64,000 bases of DNA. Source: Brevundimonas sp. A19_0. GTDB taxonomy: Bacteria > Pseudomonadota > Alphaproteobacteria > Caulobacterales > Caulobacteraceae. The position numbers and the translations under genes were made by a program. The notes under the pieces were generated by a model, which saw nothing but the letters and a program-made list of their open reading frames with translations, did not search any database and was not told the DNA's origin. Below, in pieces: positions 20,094 through 28,609 of this stretch (within the stretch, counting starts at the first letter, position 1; each line of letters starts with the position of its first letter). The stretch spans positions 224,161 to 288,160 of the forward strand of contig NZ_JAGHQP010000003.1 in the NCBI RefSeq assembly GCF_017744255.1. The letters are read 5' to 3'.

Positions 20094-22133
20094 TCAATAG
20101 GCCGGGGGACGCCCGCGGTCGAGGCTGGTGAACAGTCCGGTGATCCAGCGCTGCATGCCGCCGGGCCGGGCAGCCCCGGAAACCGGCCGCGCGCCCGCCA
20201 ATTCGCGGGCCAGGTCCTCGGCCTCGCAGGGGTAGCCGTCGCCGGTCACATACAGCGGATAGCGGATCAGGGCCTCGGCGATCAGTGTGTCCAGGTCGAC
20301 CCTGCGCGTCCGGCGCGGGAAGGTCAGGGCGTCCTCGGTCAGCCCCCACCCCGCATAGAAGGGCCGCCCGAAGGTCAGGACCTGCTTGCCGCGCAACAGG
20401 GCCTCGAACCCCGTCAGCGAGGTCAGGGTGGCCAGCGCGTCGCACGCATCGAGACACTCGGTGATCGACAGCCCCTCGGCCCGCGCGTCGACCAGCCCGG
20501 CGGTATTGGCGTCCAGTCGTCCGGGGCGGTTCCCGGCCACCGTGTCCGGATGATCGCGATAGATGAGGAAGGCGTCCGGCATCCGCTCCCGCACCGCCCG
20601 GACCAGCCCGGCATTGGTGCGAAGGTCCTCACAGCCCAGCAGGATCGAGCGGTCGTTCTCGACCTGACCGACGATCAGCACGCGCAGGCGGTCGGTCGGC
20701 CAGTCCGGCGGCGGGGCTCCGCCGCCCAGATTGTATTTGCTGAGCCCCCCCTCGATCAGCGCCCGACGCAAGGCCTGGGCCCGCACCCGGTCGGCGGCGG
20801 GGGTCTGTCCGGCCTCGAGTGCCGCCTCGAGGGCCGAGGGCTGGCTGCCATCGAAATGGATGCCCACCGGATCAAGCACCGCCGACAGGGCCGGTTGAAA
20901 ATCGGAACCCAGCCCCTTCGAGCGCAGGAAGCCATCCTCCATCCGCCACAACGGCAGGTCCGCCGCCTCGGCGGCCGTGGCGACGTCGGGCGTTTCCTTG
21001 CCTGCCCAGACGACCAGGCGCCCGCCCCGGGCCCTGGCGGCCTCGACGGCGCGGGCGGTGGATGGAAAGAACACGGTCTCGCCCAGCGGCGACTGCAACA
21101 GCCGCTGCACAGCCCCTCGCTTGGCGGGCGAGAAGCCCACGCAGGCCGAATAGCCTGCCAGCCGGCGCGCCCGGTCTCTCTGGGTGACCAGACGCTCCAG
21201 CGCGGCTTCGGCCGTCGTCGGTGTGCCGGTGACCGGATCGACATAGCGGGCCTGGACGATCAGGGCGGCGGCCGCCAGCACCTCCAGCGACCGCTTCTGA
21301 CCGCGGCGCGGCACCGACACATGGTCAGTGGTGAGGCCCCACCCGGCATGGAAGGGCAGGCCGAAACACTGCACCGGCAGCCCCCGGATCAGGGCCTCGA
21401 AGCCCAGCCCGCTCGACACGGTAAAGACGACATCCACCTGCGGCAGCAGGGTGTCCAGCGCCATGTCGTCGACGGCGATGGCGTCGGCCATGGCTATCTC
21501 CGGCAGGCACCCGGCCTTCAGTCCTGCCACCGTCGCGGGGTGCCTGCGCACCAGCAACTGCCCGGTCCCGACGGCCTCTCGCGCGGCCGCCAGCATGTCC
21601 GAAAAGCTGTCCCGGTTGGCCAGCCCCCCCGCGATGGAGGTGTCCCCCTCGGTCTGGTCCACCACCAGAATGCGGGGCCCCCGTGCGGCCGGCAAAGTCC
21701 GGTCGGTGCGGCCCATGCTCGTCTTGGAGAGGCCGGTCTCGCGCAGCCGCTCGATCAGCCGGCGGGCGCGGGCCTCCATCTCGGCATCGAACCAGGGCCC
21801 GGGCTCGCGGATCAGGGTCTCGATGCGCGAGGGACGAAGCGCATCATGATGCACCCCCAGGTCGTCGATCAGCAGGCTGTGCGGCGCGGCTCCGGCCTCA
21901 CCCAGTCCCACGGACCGCAGGAAGCCGTCCTCGAGCGCCAGATACGGCACCCGGGTCTGCTCCGCCCAGGTCCGGCCGACCAGCGATGTCCCCTTCCGGC
22001 CCCAGCCGACAACGGCCCGCGTGCCCGGTGTTGGAACGACCTGCAGCCGGTAGTCGGGCAGGAAGGCCGCCAGCCCCCGGATCTTCCAGAGCCCGGGCGC
22101 CGAAACCCAGGCGAGGGGCCTGTCGTCGCTCAT
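20094..22133 (-). CDS. KpsC-like capsule Kdo transferase (two repeats)
   Basis: A 679-residue protein made of two similar halves (about 1-330 and 335-679). Each carries an EDGFLRS motif (residues about 68 and 398) and a later LPVQCFGLPFHAGWGLT or KQVLTFGRPFYAGWGLT motif. This is the KpsC layout; KpsC and KpsS add the poly-Kdo linker to lysophosphatidylglycerol at the base of group 2 capsules. It is cytoplasmic or membrane-associated. Its ATG overlaps the stop of the upstream CitE-like gene. No kpsS, kpsMT or kpsDE is in the window. Confidence 0.85.
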   Translation of the reverse strand: MSDDRPLAWVSAPGLWKIRGLAAFLPDYRLQVVPTPGTRAVVGWGRKGTSLVGRTWAEQTRVPYLALEDGFLRSVGLGEAGAAPHSLLIDDLGVHHDALRPSRIETLIREPGPWFDAEMEARARRLIERLRETGLSKTSMGRTDRTLPAARGPRILVVDQTEGDTSIAGGLANRDSFSDMLAAAREAVGTGQLLVRRHPATVAGLKAGCLPEIAMADAIAVDDMALDTLLPQVDVVFTVSSGLGFEALIRGLPVQCFGLPFHAGWGLTTDHVSVPRRGQKRSLEVLAAAALIVQARYVDPVTGTPTTAEAALERLVTQRDRARRLAGYSACVGFSPAKRGAVQRLLQSPLGETVFFPSTARAVEAARARGGRLVVWAGKETPDVATAAEAADLPLWRMEDGFLRSKGLGSDFQPALSAVLDPVGIHFDGSQPSALEAALEAGQTPAADRVRAQALRRALIEGGLSKYNLGGGAPPPDWPTDRLRVLIVGQVENDRSILLGCEDLRTNAGLVRAVRERMPDAFLIYRDHPDTVAGNRPGRLDANTAGLVDARAEGLSITECLDACDALATLTSLTGFEALLRGKQVLTFGRPFYAGWGLTEDALTFPRRTRRVDLDTLIAEALIRYPLYVTGDGYPCEAEDLARELAGARPVSGAARPGGMQRWITGLFTSLDRGRPPAY

Positions 22134-22987
22134 TCGCGCGACTGGGCCTCCACCAGGGCGTCGTGGCGCGCCAGCAGGCGTTTGGCCTGCTCCAGATGCA
22201 GCCGCTCCACCATCCGGTCGTCGATCCGCACCACACCGAGAGCCTCGGCGTCCGGCGACGAAAAGGCCTCGACGATCTCGCGCGCGTGGGCCACGGCAGC
22301 CGCATCGGGCGCAAAAGCGGCATTGGCGGTGTCGATCTGCGACGGGTGGATCAGGCTCTTGCCGTCAAAGCCGAAAGCCGCGCCCTGCGCACACTCGGTC
22401 GCAAAGCCGTCCAGGTTGTCGATACTGTTGTAGACGCCGTCGATGGCCAGATTGTTCGACACGCGCGCGGCGGCGACGATCATCGCCAGCCAGGATTTGA
22501 TCGGTTCACGGTCCGGGCCCAGCGTCGCCCCCAGCGCCACGGCCAGGTCATTGACCCCGGGCATCAGGGCATCGATCGGGGCCTCGCACTGGGCGATCTC
22601 TTCCAGATTGAACAGGGCGCGGGGCGTCTCGATCATGGCCCAGAGCGAGGTGTGTCCGCCCATGGCGCGCGAGACGGCCTTGATCTGGGTGGCCCGCTCG
22701 ACCTTGGGCAGCACGATCAATTTGGGTTCGACCTCGGCCAGGGCGCGGGTGTCCGCCTCCCCCCAGTCGCTGTCATGCGGATTGATCCTGACCCCGACCT
22801 TTGGCCGAAACCCGCCTTCCCGCAGGGCTTCACAGGCGGCCTCGCGCGCGGCGTCCTTGGCATCGGGCGCCACGGCGTCTTCCAGATCCAGAATGACAAC
22901 GTCGCAGTTCAGGCCCCGGGCCTTGGCGATGGCGCGGGGGTTCGAGGCCGGCACGAACAGGACGCTGCGGCAGGGACTGGGTGTCAT
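22130..22987 (-). CDS. HpcH/HpaI-CitE-like CoA-ester lyase
   Basis: A 285-residue TIM-barrel protein of the CitE/malyl-CoA lyase family. It opens with RSVLFVPASNPRAIAKA and has the acidic metal/phosphate motif DLEDAV. The substrate-binding MIETPRALFNL lies near residue 130, and GFDGKSLIHPSQI near 230 is a strong family motif. These enzymes cleave or condense citramalyl-, malyl- or beta-methylmalyl-CoA; the substrate here is unknown. It sits in a tight operon between an SDR (7 bp upstream) and the KpsC-like gene (4-bp overlap). Confidence 0.85.
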   Translation of the reverse strand: MTPSPCRSVLFVPASNPRAIAKARGLNCDVVILDLEDAVAPDAKDAAREAACEALREGGFRPKVGVRINPHDSDWGEADTRALAEVEPKLIVLPKVERATQIKAVSRAMGGHTSLWAMIETPRALFNLEEIAQCEAPIDALMPGVNDLAVALGATLGPDREPIKSWLAMIVAAARVSNNLAIDGVYNSIDNLDGFATECAQGAAFGFDGKSLIHPSQIDTANAAFAPDAAAVAHAREIVEAFSSPDAEALGVVRIDDRMVERLHLEQAKRLLARHDALVEAQSRE

Positions 22988-22994
22988 GGGGGCC

Positions 22995-23675
22995 TCAGAC
23001 CCGGCCGGTCACGGGCACCAGCGCCCCGGTCATCGCCTTCGAGGCCGGCGAGGCGAGGAACAGCATGACCTCGGCCAGGTCCTCCACCTTCACCCAGGTG
23101 TCCGGGTCGGCGTCGGGCATGTCCTTGCGGTTCTGGGGGGTGTCCAGAATGGAGGGCAGGACGGCATTGACCGTGACCGAGGTCGATTTCGTCTCCTCGG
23201 CCAGGCTTTCGGTCAGCCGGTGGACGGCGGATTTCGAGGCCGCATAGGCGCCCATGCCCATGCCGCTCTTCAGTGCGCCGGCCGCGCCCACATTCACGAT
23301 CCGGCCCTGATCCGAGGTTTTCAGGTGGGGCAGGGCGGCCCGGCTGGCGTTCAGCGCGGTCACCAGATTCATCCGGTACATCCGCTCCCAGGCGGGGTCG
23401 GCGTCATCCACGGTCTGCCAGACAAAGCCCCCGGCGATGTTCAGCAGGGCATCGATCCGTCCGAAATGGGCCTGTGCCCGGTCCATGGCGGCCCGGGTGG
23501 CGTCGGCGTCGGTCAGGTCGACCCCGCTGATCTCCAGACAGGCGTCCGACCCCCTGGCCTCTACATCGGCATGGTCGATGGCGGCGACCTTCAGCCCGCG
23601 ATCCAGAGCGGCGCGAATGACGGCCTGGCCCAGCTGGCCCTGTCCGCCCGTGATCACCACAACCCTGTCGCTCAT
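22995..23675 (-). CDS. SDR-family NAD(P)-dependent oxidoreductase
   Basis: A 226-residue short-chain dehydrogenase with the Rossmann loop GGQGQLGQ (10-17), NIAGG at 79-83, and the catalytic Y144-x3-K148 (YAASK). The usual catalytic Ser about 13 residues before the Tyr is missing: residues 129-133 read VGAAG, with the nearest Ser at 137. Activity may therefore differ from typical SDRs. It is first in the tight run SDR, CitE-like lyase, KpsC-like, KAS III, so a role in making or modifying a surface precursor is possible but not shown. Confidence 0.82.
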   Translation of the reverse strand: MSDRVVVITGGQGQLGQAVIRAALDRGLKVAAIDHADVEARGSDACLEISGVDLTDADATRAAMDRAQAHFGRIDALLNIAGGFVWQTVDDADPAWERMYRMNLVTALNASRAALPHLKTSDQGRIVNVGAAGALKSGMGMGAYAASKSAVHRLTESLAEETKSTSVTVNAVLPSILDTPQNRKDMPDADPDTWVKVEDLAEVMLFLASPASKAMTGALVPVTGRV

Positions 23676-23729
23676 GCCTTCAGTCTCCTCGTTTGCCGGA
23701 CCCGGACCATAGGCTGCCCGACCCGCCGA

Positions 23730-24236
23730 TCAAACCGCGAAGGCCCGGGCGAGCAGATCCTCGAGGGCGGCCTGGTCCACGGAATCAAACGCCGCCTTCT
23801 CGGTTGAGTCGACATCCAGCACCGCGATCAGCTGGCCCGCGCCGTCCCGCACCGGCAACACAATCTCGCTGGCCGAGCGGCTGTCGCAGGCGATGTGGCC
23901 CGGAAAGGCGTGGACGTCCTCGACCACCTGGGTCTGGCCCGTGGCGGCTGCCGCGCCGCACACGCCCCGCCCGAACGGGATGCGAAGACAGCCCAGCGTG
24001 CCCTGATAGGGTCCGACCACCAGTTCATCGGTGCCGGACGCCTGCTTGTCCTCGTCCACAACGTAGAAGCCGGTCCAGAAGAAGCTGTCGAAGGCGTCGT
24101 GCAGCATCGAGGCCACCGTCGCCATGCGGGCCGTCCGATTCGGCTCCCCCTCCAGCACCGCCATGATTTCGGTGGTGACCTCGGCATAGCGGGCCGACTT
24201 GTCTGCGGGGCGGTCGGTGCGGGCGACATAGGCCAT
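23730..24236 (-). CDS. msrC: GAF-domain free methionine-(R)-sulfoxide reductase
   Basis: A 168-residue, single GAF-domain enzyme. The three Cys of this family are present at C83, C93 and C117 (LGCLRIPFGRGVCG and HIACDSRS), matching C84/C94/C118 of E. coli fRMsr. It reduces free methionine-R-sulfoxide using thioredoxin. I start at ATG 24236 (MAYVARTD), because the longer open frame runs into the upstream promoter region and lacks homology. With msrA at 62.8 kb, the window encodes two methionine-sulfoxide repair enzymes. Confidence 0.88.
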   Translation of the reverse strand: MAYVARTDRPADKSARYAEVTTEIMAVLEGEPNRTARMATVASMLHDAFDSFFWTGFYVVDEDKQASGTDELVVGPYQGTLGCLRIPFGRGVCGAAAATGQTQVVEDVHAFPGHIACDSRSASEIVLPVRDGAGQLIAVLDVDSTEKAAFDSVDQAALEDLLARAFAV

Positions 24237-24401
24237 GAGAGCGATCCTGAAGGGTTGAAGCCGCTCATATAGGGCGCGCAGAGGCAGCCGGGGAGGGGCA
24301 AATCTCTCGCCCGGCAGGGGAATCCGCAGGCAACTGTCTGGGGAAAAGTCCAGCTTGGACACAATGTGGTCACCGTACGGCAACGGTATGGCGGCAAGCG
24401 C

Positions 24402-24457
24402 GTTAACCATATCGCGATGTTCACTGGACCGATCGTCCAGATTGGGAAAAGGTTAAC
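24402..24457 (+). promoter_or_regulatory. Two GTTAAC sites upstream of the Sel1-repeat gene (CtrA-like half-sites)
   Basis: GTTAAC occurs at 24402-24407 and 24452-24457 in the 261-bp promoter gap. The second is preceded by TTGG-N7, close to the CtrA consensus TTAA-N7-TTAAC of Caulobacterales. The match is partial; cell-cycle control is only a suggestion. Confidence 0.25.
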
Positions 24458-24497
24458 GTCGTGCAGCCTTCGGGCGCTGCGAGGGGTGTGGGGGAAG

Positions 24498-25946
24498 ATG
24501 AGCGATAACAGCGGGCGCAAGGGCATGCGGGGCGGAGCCGGACCGGTCGCGATCGCGACTGTGGCCGTGCTGTTGATTCTCGCCCTGCTGTCGATGGCCG
24601 CCTGTGGTGAGCGGGCGCCTGCCGTGTTCCGCCGTGCCGACACCGCCAACCCCTGTCCCCGCCCTGCCAATCTGACCGGATCGGAATTCAACGCCCAGGA
24701 GACCGGCATTCGCGCGCTGCGCCGCGCGGCCTTCCGGGGCGACTTCTTCGCGCAGCTGGAACTCGGCGGGCGATATGCGGCGCTCCGGGCCACCGACAAG
24801 AACCTTGAGGATCCGATCGAAAGCTCGGTCTGGCTGGCCATGGCGCTGGCCAATGAGGACGGCTTTGCCCCTATCAACCGCGTCGAGCGCGGCATGTTTG
24901 GCGGCTGGCGCCCCCTGTCGAAATACGACGACTGCCGGGCGTGGGAGCGTCAGAATGCCTATCAGCGGCTGAACGTCCAGCTGTCGCGCATGACCCTGAC
25001 CGAGCAGGAAGAGGTGCGCGATCGCGTGATCTACGTCCTGTCGACGCAAGGCGCGGACGGCTATCGCACCCTGGCCCGTCTGCATGACGCCCTGTACGGC
25101 CCGTTCGGCGAGCCGCAGGATAACCTTCAGGCCCGCGAGGCCATCGGCCGGGGCTCGGGTCGAGACCGCCGTCGGGGCGGCTATCCCGCTGCGCTGAACC
25201 TGTTCCAGCGGAATGAGGTCGACGCCTATCTCTACAACTATCTGGCGGTACAGACCGGCGATGTCGGAGCCTTTGTCCTGATGAAGGACTTCGAGAGCTC
25301 ATCGCCCGGCCGGGCCCAATACAGCGGCTTCGTCGAGACCAAGGCCCGCCAGTGGGTCCCGCCCTTTGAATTCTATCCCAATGACGCCCCGGCCTCGGGT
25401 GTGCCCTTCTCTGACGAAAGCCGCCCGCGCGGTGACGCCTATGAATATGCCCTGTCGCGGGTGACCGAACTGCCGTTCGTCCATGTCGGCCGCGCCATTC
25501 GCTATCTCGGCATCGCCGACCGCGCCGCCACCCGCCCCGAAGACCTGTCCAAGCGCGAGATCGAATCGCTGGAAGCGGTTCTGGGCCATCCCATGGAAGG
25601 GCGTCTGTCCTATCTGGAGCGGGTCCGCGCCATCCAGCTGGCGGCGGTCAATGGCTCGTCCGAGGCCCAGCTGGTCCTTGCGGTCATGTATTCCGAGGGC
25701 ATCGGCGTGCCCCCCGACTATGCCCGGGCCTATTTCTGGTACGAGGAAGCGGCCCGTCAGGGCAGCCCCGAAGCCAAGTTCGCCCTGTCGACCTTCTTCG
25801 CCCTGGGCGTCGCCGGCGTCGCCGATCAGGACAAGGCCGAGGCCGTGGTCATGCGCATCGACTCGGCGCTCGCCGGGTTCGCACCGTCCGTCGCCCGCCT
25901 GCAGGCTGTCCTGTCCCAGGTCTCCCGTTCCCAGCAGCGCCGTTAA
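24498..25946 (+). CDS. Sel1-like repeat protein, membrane-anchored or lipoprotein
   Basis: A 482-residue protein. Residues 15-37 form a membrane segment ending MAACGE, either a weak lipobox or a simple anchor. A central region of unknown fold follows. Residues about 385-445 hold two Sel1-type helical hairpins, the clearest being SEAQLVLAVMYSEGIGVPPDYARAY, then WYEEAARQGSPEAKFALS. Sel1 repeats usually mediate protein contacts. The start at 24498 follows GGGGAAG. The secreted beta-helix gene begins 15 bp after the stop with a strong ribosome site, so the two probably form an envelope-located pair. Confidence 0.8.
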   Translation: MSDNSGRKGMRGGAGPVAIATVAVLLILALLSMAACGERAPAVFRRADTANPCPRPANLTGSEFNAQETGIRALRRAAFRGDFFAQLELGGRYAALRATDKNLEDPIESSVWLAMALANEDGFAPINRVERGMFGGWRPLSKYDDCRAWERQNAYQRLNVQLSRMTLTEQEEVRDRVIYVLSTQGADGYRTLARLHDALYGPFGEPQDNLQAREAIGRGSGRDRRRGGYPAALNLFQRNEVDAYLYNYLAVQTGDVGAFVLMKDFESSSPGRAQYSGFVETKARQWVPPFEFYPNDAPASGVPFSDESRPRGDAYEYALSRVTELPFVHVGRAIRYLGIADRAATRPEDLSKREIESLEAVLGHPMEGRLSYLERVRAIQLAAVNGSSEAQLVLAVMYSEGIGVPPDYARAYFWYEEAARQGSPEAKFALSTFFALGVAGVADQDKAEAVVMRIDSALAGFAPSVARLQAVLSQVSRSQQRR

Positions 25947-25961
25947 GGAGGGCGTTGAGAC

Positions 25962-27458
25962 ATGATCACGTTCCGCACTCCCCTCCGGCTCCGTTCCCTG
26001 ATCGCCCCCGCCCTGGGTCTCGCGGTCGCCGCCTCTGCCCTGTCGCTGGCCCCGCAGGCCAAGGCCCAGGAAGCCGCGCGTGTCGAAAGCGAGACGCGGC
26101 CCAATTTCGGCATCCTGCTGGACCCGCCGGCGCCGCGCCGCAGCCGCGCGACGACCCACCGCCGCTGGACGGGCCGCGACTATCGCCGGGACTATCATCC
26201 GGGCCCGCATGACGGACGCCCCTATCCCCCGGGCGGCGAGCAGATCGTTCTCGTCGACTGCGGCGGCAATCCGGGATCGGGCGCGATCGAGGACGCCGTT
26301 CGCCGGGTCGCCCCCGGCGGCACCCTGATCCTTCGCGCGCGCGGCGGGGCCTGCGTCGGCTGGCTGAACATCGACAAGCCCCTGACCATTATCGGCGAGG
26401 CGGGCTTTGATCCCCGCGACTGGAACCGGCAGCCGGCCGCGACCCTGCAGGCGCCAGATGGCCTGCCCTGCATGACTGTGGCCCAGGGCGTCCGTGTCAA
26501 GGTGCGCGACGTCGTCTTCTCGTCCCAGCGGGCGGGCGATGCCGCCTGCATCATCGGCTATGGCGCCCAGGTCCTGCTGAACCGCGTCGGCATGCGCCAC
26601 GTCGGGGACGAGGCCGCCATCTATATGGACGGGGGCCTGCTCGACATCCGCAACGCCGTCCTCGAGACCCAGACAGTCGCCCCGGCCATCGTGGCCGACG
26701 GTGCCTCGCTGACGGCCTGGGAAGTGGTCGTGACCGGCGCCCATGTCGGCATGGAACTGATCCCCGGCGCGGGCCAGACGGCGCGCATCGACTCCACCAC
26801 CCTGAAGGGTATCGGCGCCCCCAACGCCTTCGGGCCGCGCTCGATCGGCATGATCATCCGCTCCGGCCGGGACTATGGCCGGGTCGAGGTCACCAACACG
26901 GCCATCTGCGGCTATGTCGAGGGCGTCGCGGTCGAGGGGGCCTCGGTCGACATCCAGGGCAGCCGGATCTGCCGCTCCGACAAGGGTGTCGTCGTCTACA
27001 ACGGCGAGCTGACCCTCAATGACACCCGCGTGCGGGCCGACAGCGTCGGGGTGGCGGTCGCGTCCGGCCGGGCGGTGATCACCAACAACGTCTTCGCGGG
27101 CGTTCACGAGGTCATCTATGCCGAGAACCGCGCCAGCGTGGAGGCCAGCGGCAACCGGGTCTGGTCGCAGCACGTCTGCCGGGCCCGCTTCCGCGAACGC
27201 ACCCGCGGCCGGTATGAGCCCTACTGGTCAGGCGGCCAGGGCTGGGAGTGCGTCTATGGTTCCTACCCCCGCGACTGGTGGGCGGAAGAGGACGGCCTGC
27301 TCGGCTTCGACTACTATGACGACGGCTACTCCCTGCAGGGGTATGACACCTATCAGGACGGCTACGGCTGGTACGACCGGGACGGTCGCTACATCCAGGA
27401 CCGAGACTACTACGGCGACGACCGCTGGGCCGAACCTCGCCGCCGCGGCTTCTGGTAG
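25962..27458 (+). CDS. Secreted right-handed beta-helix protein with Tyr/Asp-rich tail
   Basis: A 498-residue protein with a signal peptide cleaved near AKA (residues 1-35). After a basic, Pro-rich linker, residues about 90-400 show short repeated strand-turn units (VDCGGNPGSGAIEDAVRRV, then GVRVKVRDVVFSS, GAQVLLNRVGM, GGLLDIRNAVLE). This is the pattern of a pectate-lyase-like right-handed beta-helix. No lyase active-site set is obvious. The last 60 residues are very rich in Tyr, Asp, Gly and Trp. Its function is not known; a surface or polysaccharide-binding role is possible. SD AAGGAGG precedes the ATG. Confidence 0.78.
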   Translation: MITFRTPLRLRSLIAPALGLAVAASALSLAPQAKAQEAARVESETRPNFGILLDPPAPRRSRATTHRRWTGRDYRRDYHPGPHDGRPYPPGGEQIVLVDCGGNPGSGAIEDAVRRVAPGGTLILRARGGACVGWLNIDKPLTIIGEAGFDPRDWNRQPAATLQAPDGLPCMTVAQGVRVKVRDVVFSSQRAGDAACIIGYGAQVLLNRVGMRHVGDEAAIYMDGGLLDIRNAVLETQTVAPAIVADGASLTAWEVVVTGAHVGMELIPGAGQTARIDSTTLKGIGAPNAFGPRSIGMIIRSGRDYGRVEVTNTAICGYVEGVAVEGASVDIQGSRICRSDKGVVVYNGELTLNDTRVRADSVGVAVASGRAVITNNVFAGVHEVIYAENRASVEASGNRVWSQHVCRARFRERTRGRYEPYWSGGQGWECVYGSYPRDWWAEEDGLLGFDYYDDGYSLQGYDTYQDGYGWYDRDGRYIQDRDYYGDDRWAEPRRRGFW

Positions 27459-27470
27459 AGCCCTGGCGCC

Positions 27471-28583
27471 TCAGAGATAGGTTCTGAGGAATTCCGTCAG
27501 GGCGACGATGGCGAGGCTTTGGCCATAGGGCATCGAGGTCAGCGGGATGTCCTTGTAGAACTGCATTTCGTGACCCATTGGCGTGCCGAAGCTGACCTGT
27601 TTCAGCTCCCCCGCGTCATCGATATTGGCCAGCACGGCCTTTACGGCCTTGATCCCCACGGCCTCGAACCGCCGTGGCAGATAGCCCTTCCGCACGCCCT
27701 TGAGGATGCCATAGGCGAAGCCGGCGGTGGCCGAGGCCTCCAGATAGCTGGTCGGGTCGTCGATCAGGGTGTGCCACAGGCCGCTGTCATCCTGATGCCG
27801 GGCCAGCGCCTCGACCTGGGCCAGCAGGGCATCGGTCAGAAAGGTCCGCAGGGCGTCACCCGGCGGCAGGTCCAGCATCTCGATGAACTCGGGAATGGCG
27901 ATGGTGACCCAGCAATTCCCCCGGGCCCACAGGGCGCCGGCGAAGTTGTGACGGCCGTCAAACGTCCAGCCGTGGTACCAGAGACCGGTCTTGCGATCGG
28001 CCAGATATTTGATGTGCAGCAGATACTGCCGCTTGGCTTCCTCGATATAGGCCGGGCGGTCCAGCAACAGGCCGATCTTGGCCAGCGGCAGAACCGACAT
28101 CATCAGGGTGTCGTCCCACAGCTGCTGATAGTTCACCGTGTCATAGGTGATGTGCTGGAAACCGCCCTCCTCGGTCTTGGGCAGGCCATCGTCGGCCATC
28201 AGGAATTCGGCCCAGCTCTCCAGATAGGGCCGGTAGCGGGGCTCGCCTGTCTCTTCGTACAGATAGGCCAGCGCCAGCATGGGCGACATGGTGTTGATGT
28301 TCTTGGTCGGGGTGCCGATGGCGAACCGGTCCTCGAACCACTGGGTCATGACCCGCAGGACCTCGGCATCGCCGGTCTGCTCGTACAGGCGCCACAGGCC
28401 GAACAGGCCGACGCCGTGGGTCCACTCCCAGTCGTTCCATCCCTTGGTGTCGATGACCCGACCGTCCTCCAGGGTCATCAGGAACTCGCCGGTCTCATCC
28501 TTGATGTTGACCAGGTTGTCGATCAGGCGGCCGATGGTCTCGACCACCTGATCGCGCGGCACGTCATGGGTAAGGGCGACCAT
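27471..28583 (-). CDS. GH105 unsaturated uronyl hydrolase, cytosolic
   Basis: A 370-residue (alpha/alpha)6-barrel enzyme of the YteR/GH105 family, which removes delta-4,5-unsaturated uronic acid from the non-reducing end of lyase products. Family motifs are NDWEWTHGVGLFGLW (50-64), TMSPMLALAYLY, LWDDTLMM (155-162, D157/D158 as candidate acid) and WYHGWTFDG followed by ALWARGNCW (202-225). There is no signal peptide, so it acts in the cytoplasm on an imported substrate. It lies 26 bp after the GPH symporter and ends the iolCDEBA strand run, with SD AAGGAG. Family length is about 370. Confidence 0.9.
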   Translation of the reverse strand: MVALTHDVPRDQVVETIGRLIDNLVNIKDETGEFLMTLEDGRVIDTKGWNDWEWTHGVGLFGLWRLYEQTGDAEVLRVMTQWFEDRFAIGTPTKNINTMSPMLALAYLYEETGEPRYRPYLESWAEFLMADDGLPKTEEGGFQHITYDTVNYQQLWDDTLMMSVLPLAKIGLLLDRPAYIEEAKRQYLLHIKYLADRKTGLWYHGWTFDGRHNFAGALWARGNCWVTIAIPEFIEMLDLPPGDALRTFLTDALLAQVEALARHQDDSGLWHTLIDDPTSYLEASATAGFAYGILKGVRKGYLPRRFEAVGIKAVKAVLANIDDAGELKQVSFGTPMGHEMQFYKDIPLTSMPYGQSLAIVALTEFLRTYL

Positions 28584-28609
28584 GGTTACTCCTTAGAACA
28601 CTCGGGGCG

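Noticed and set aside
20550..22433. A 627-codon plus-strand open frame
   Set aside because: A shadow of the KpsC-like gene; low-complexity composition and no domain motifs.
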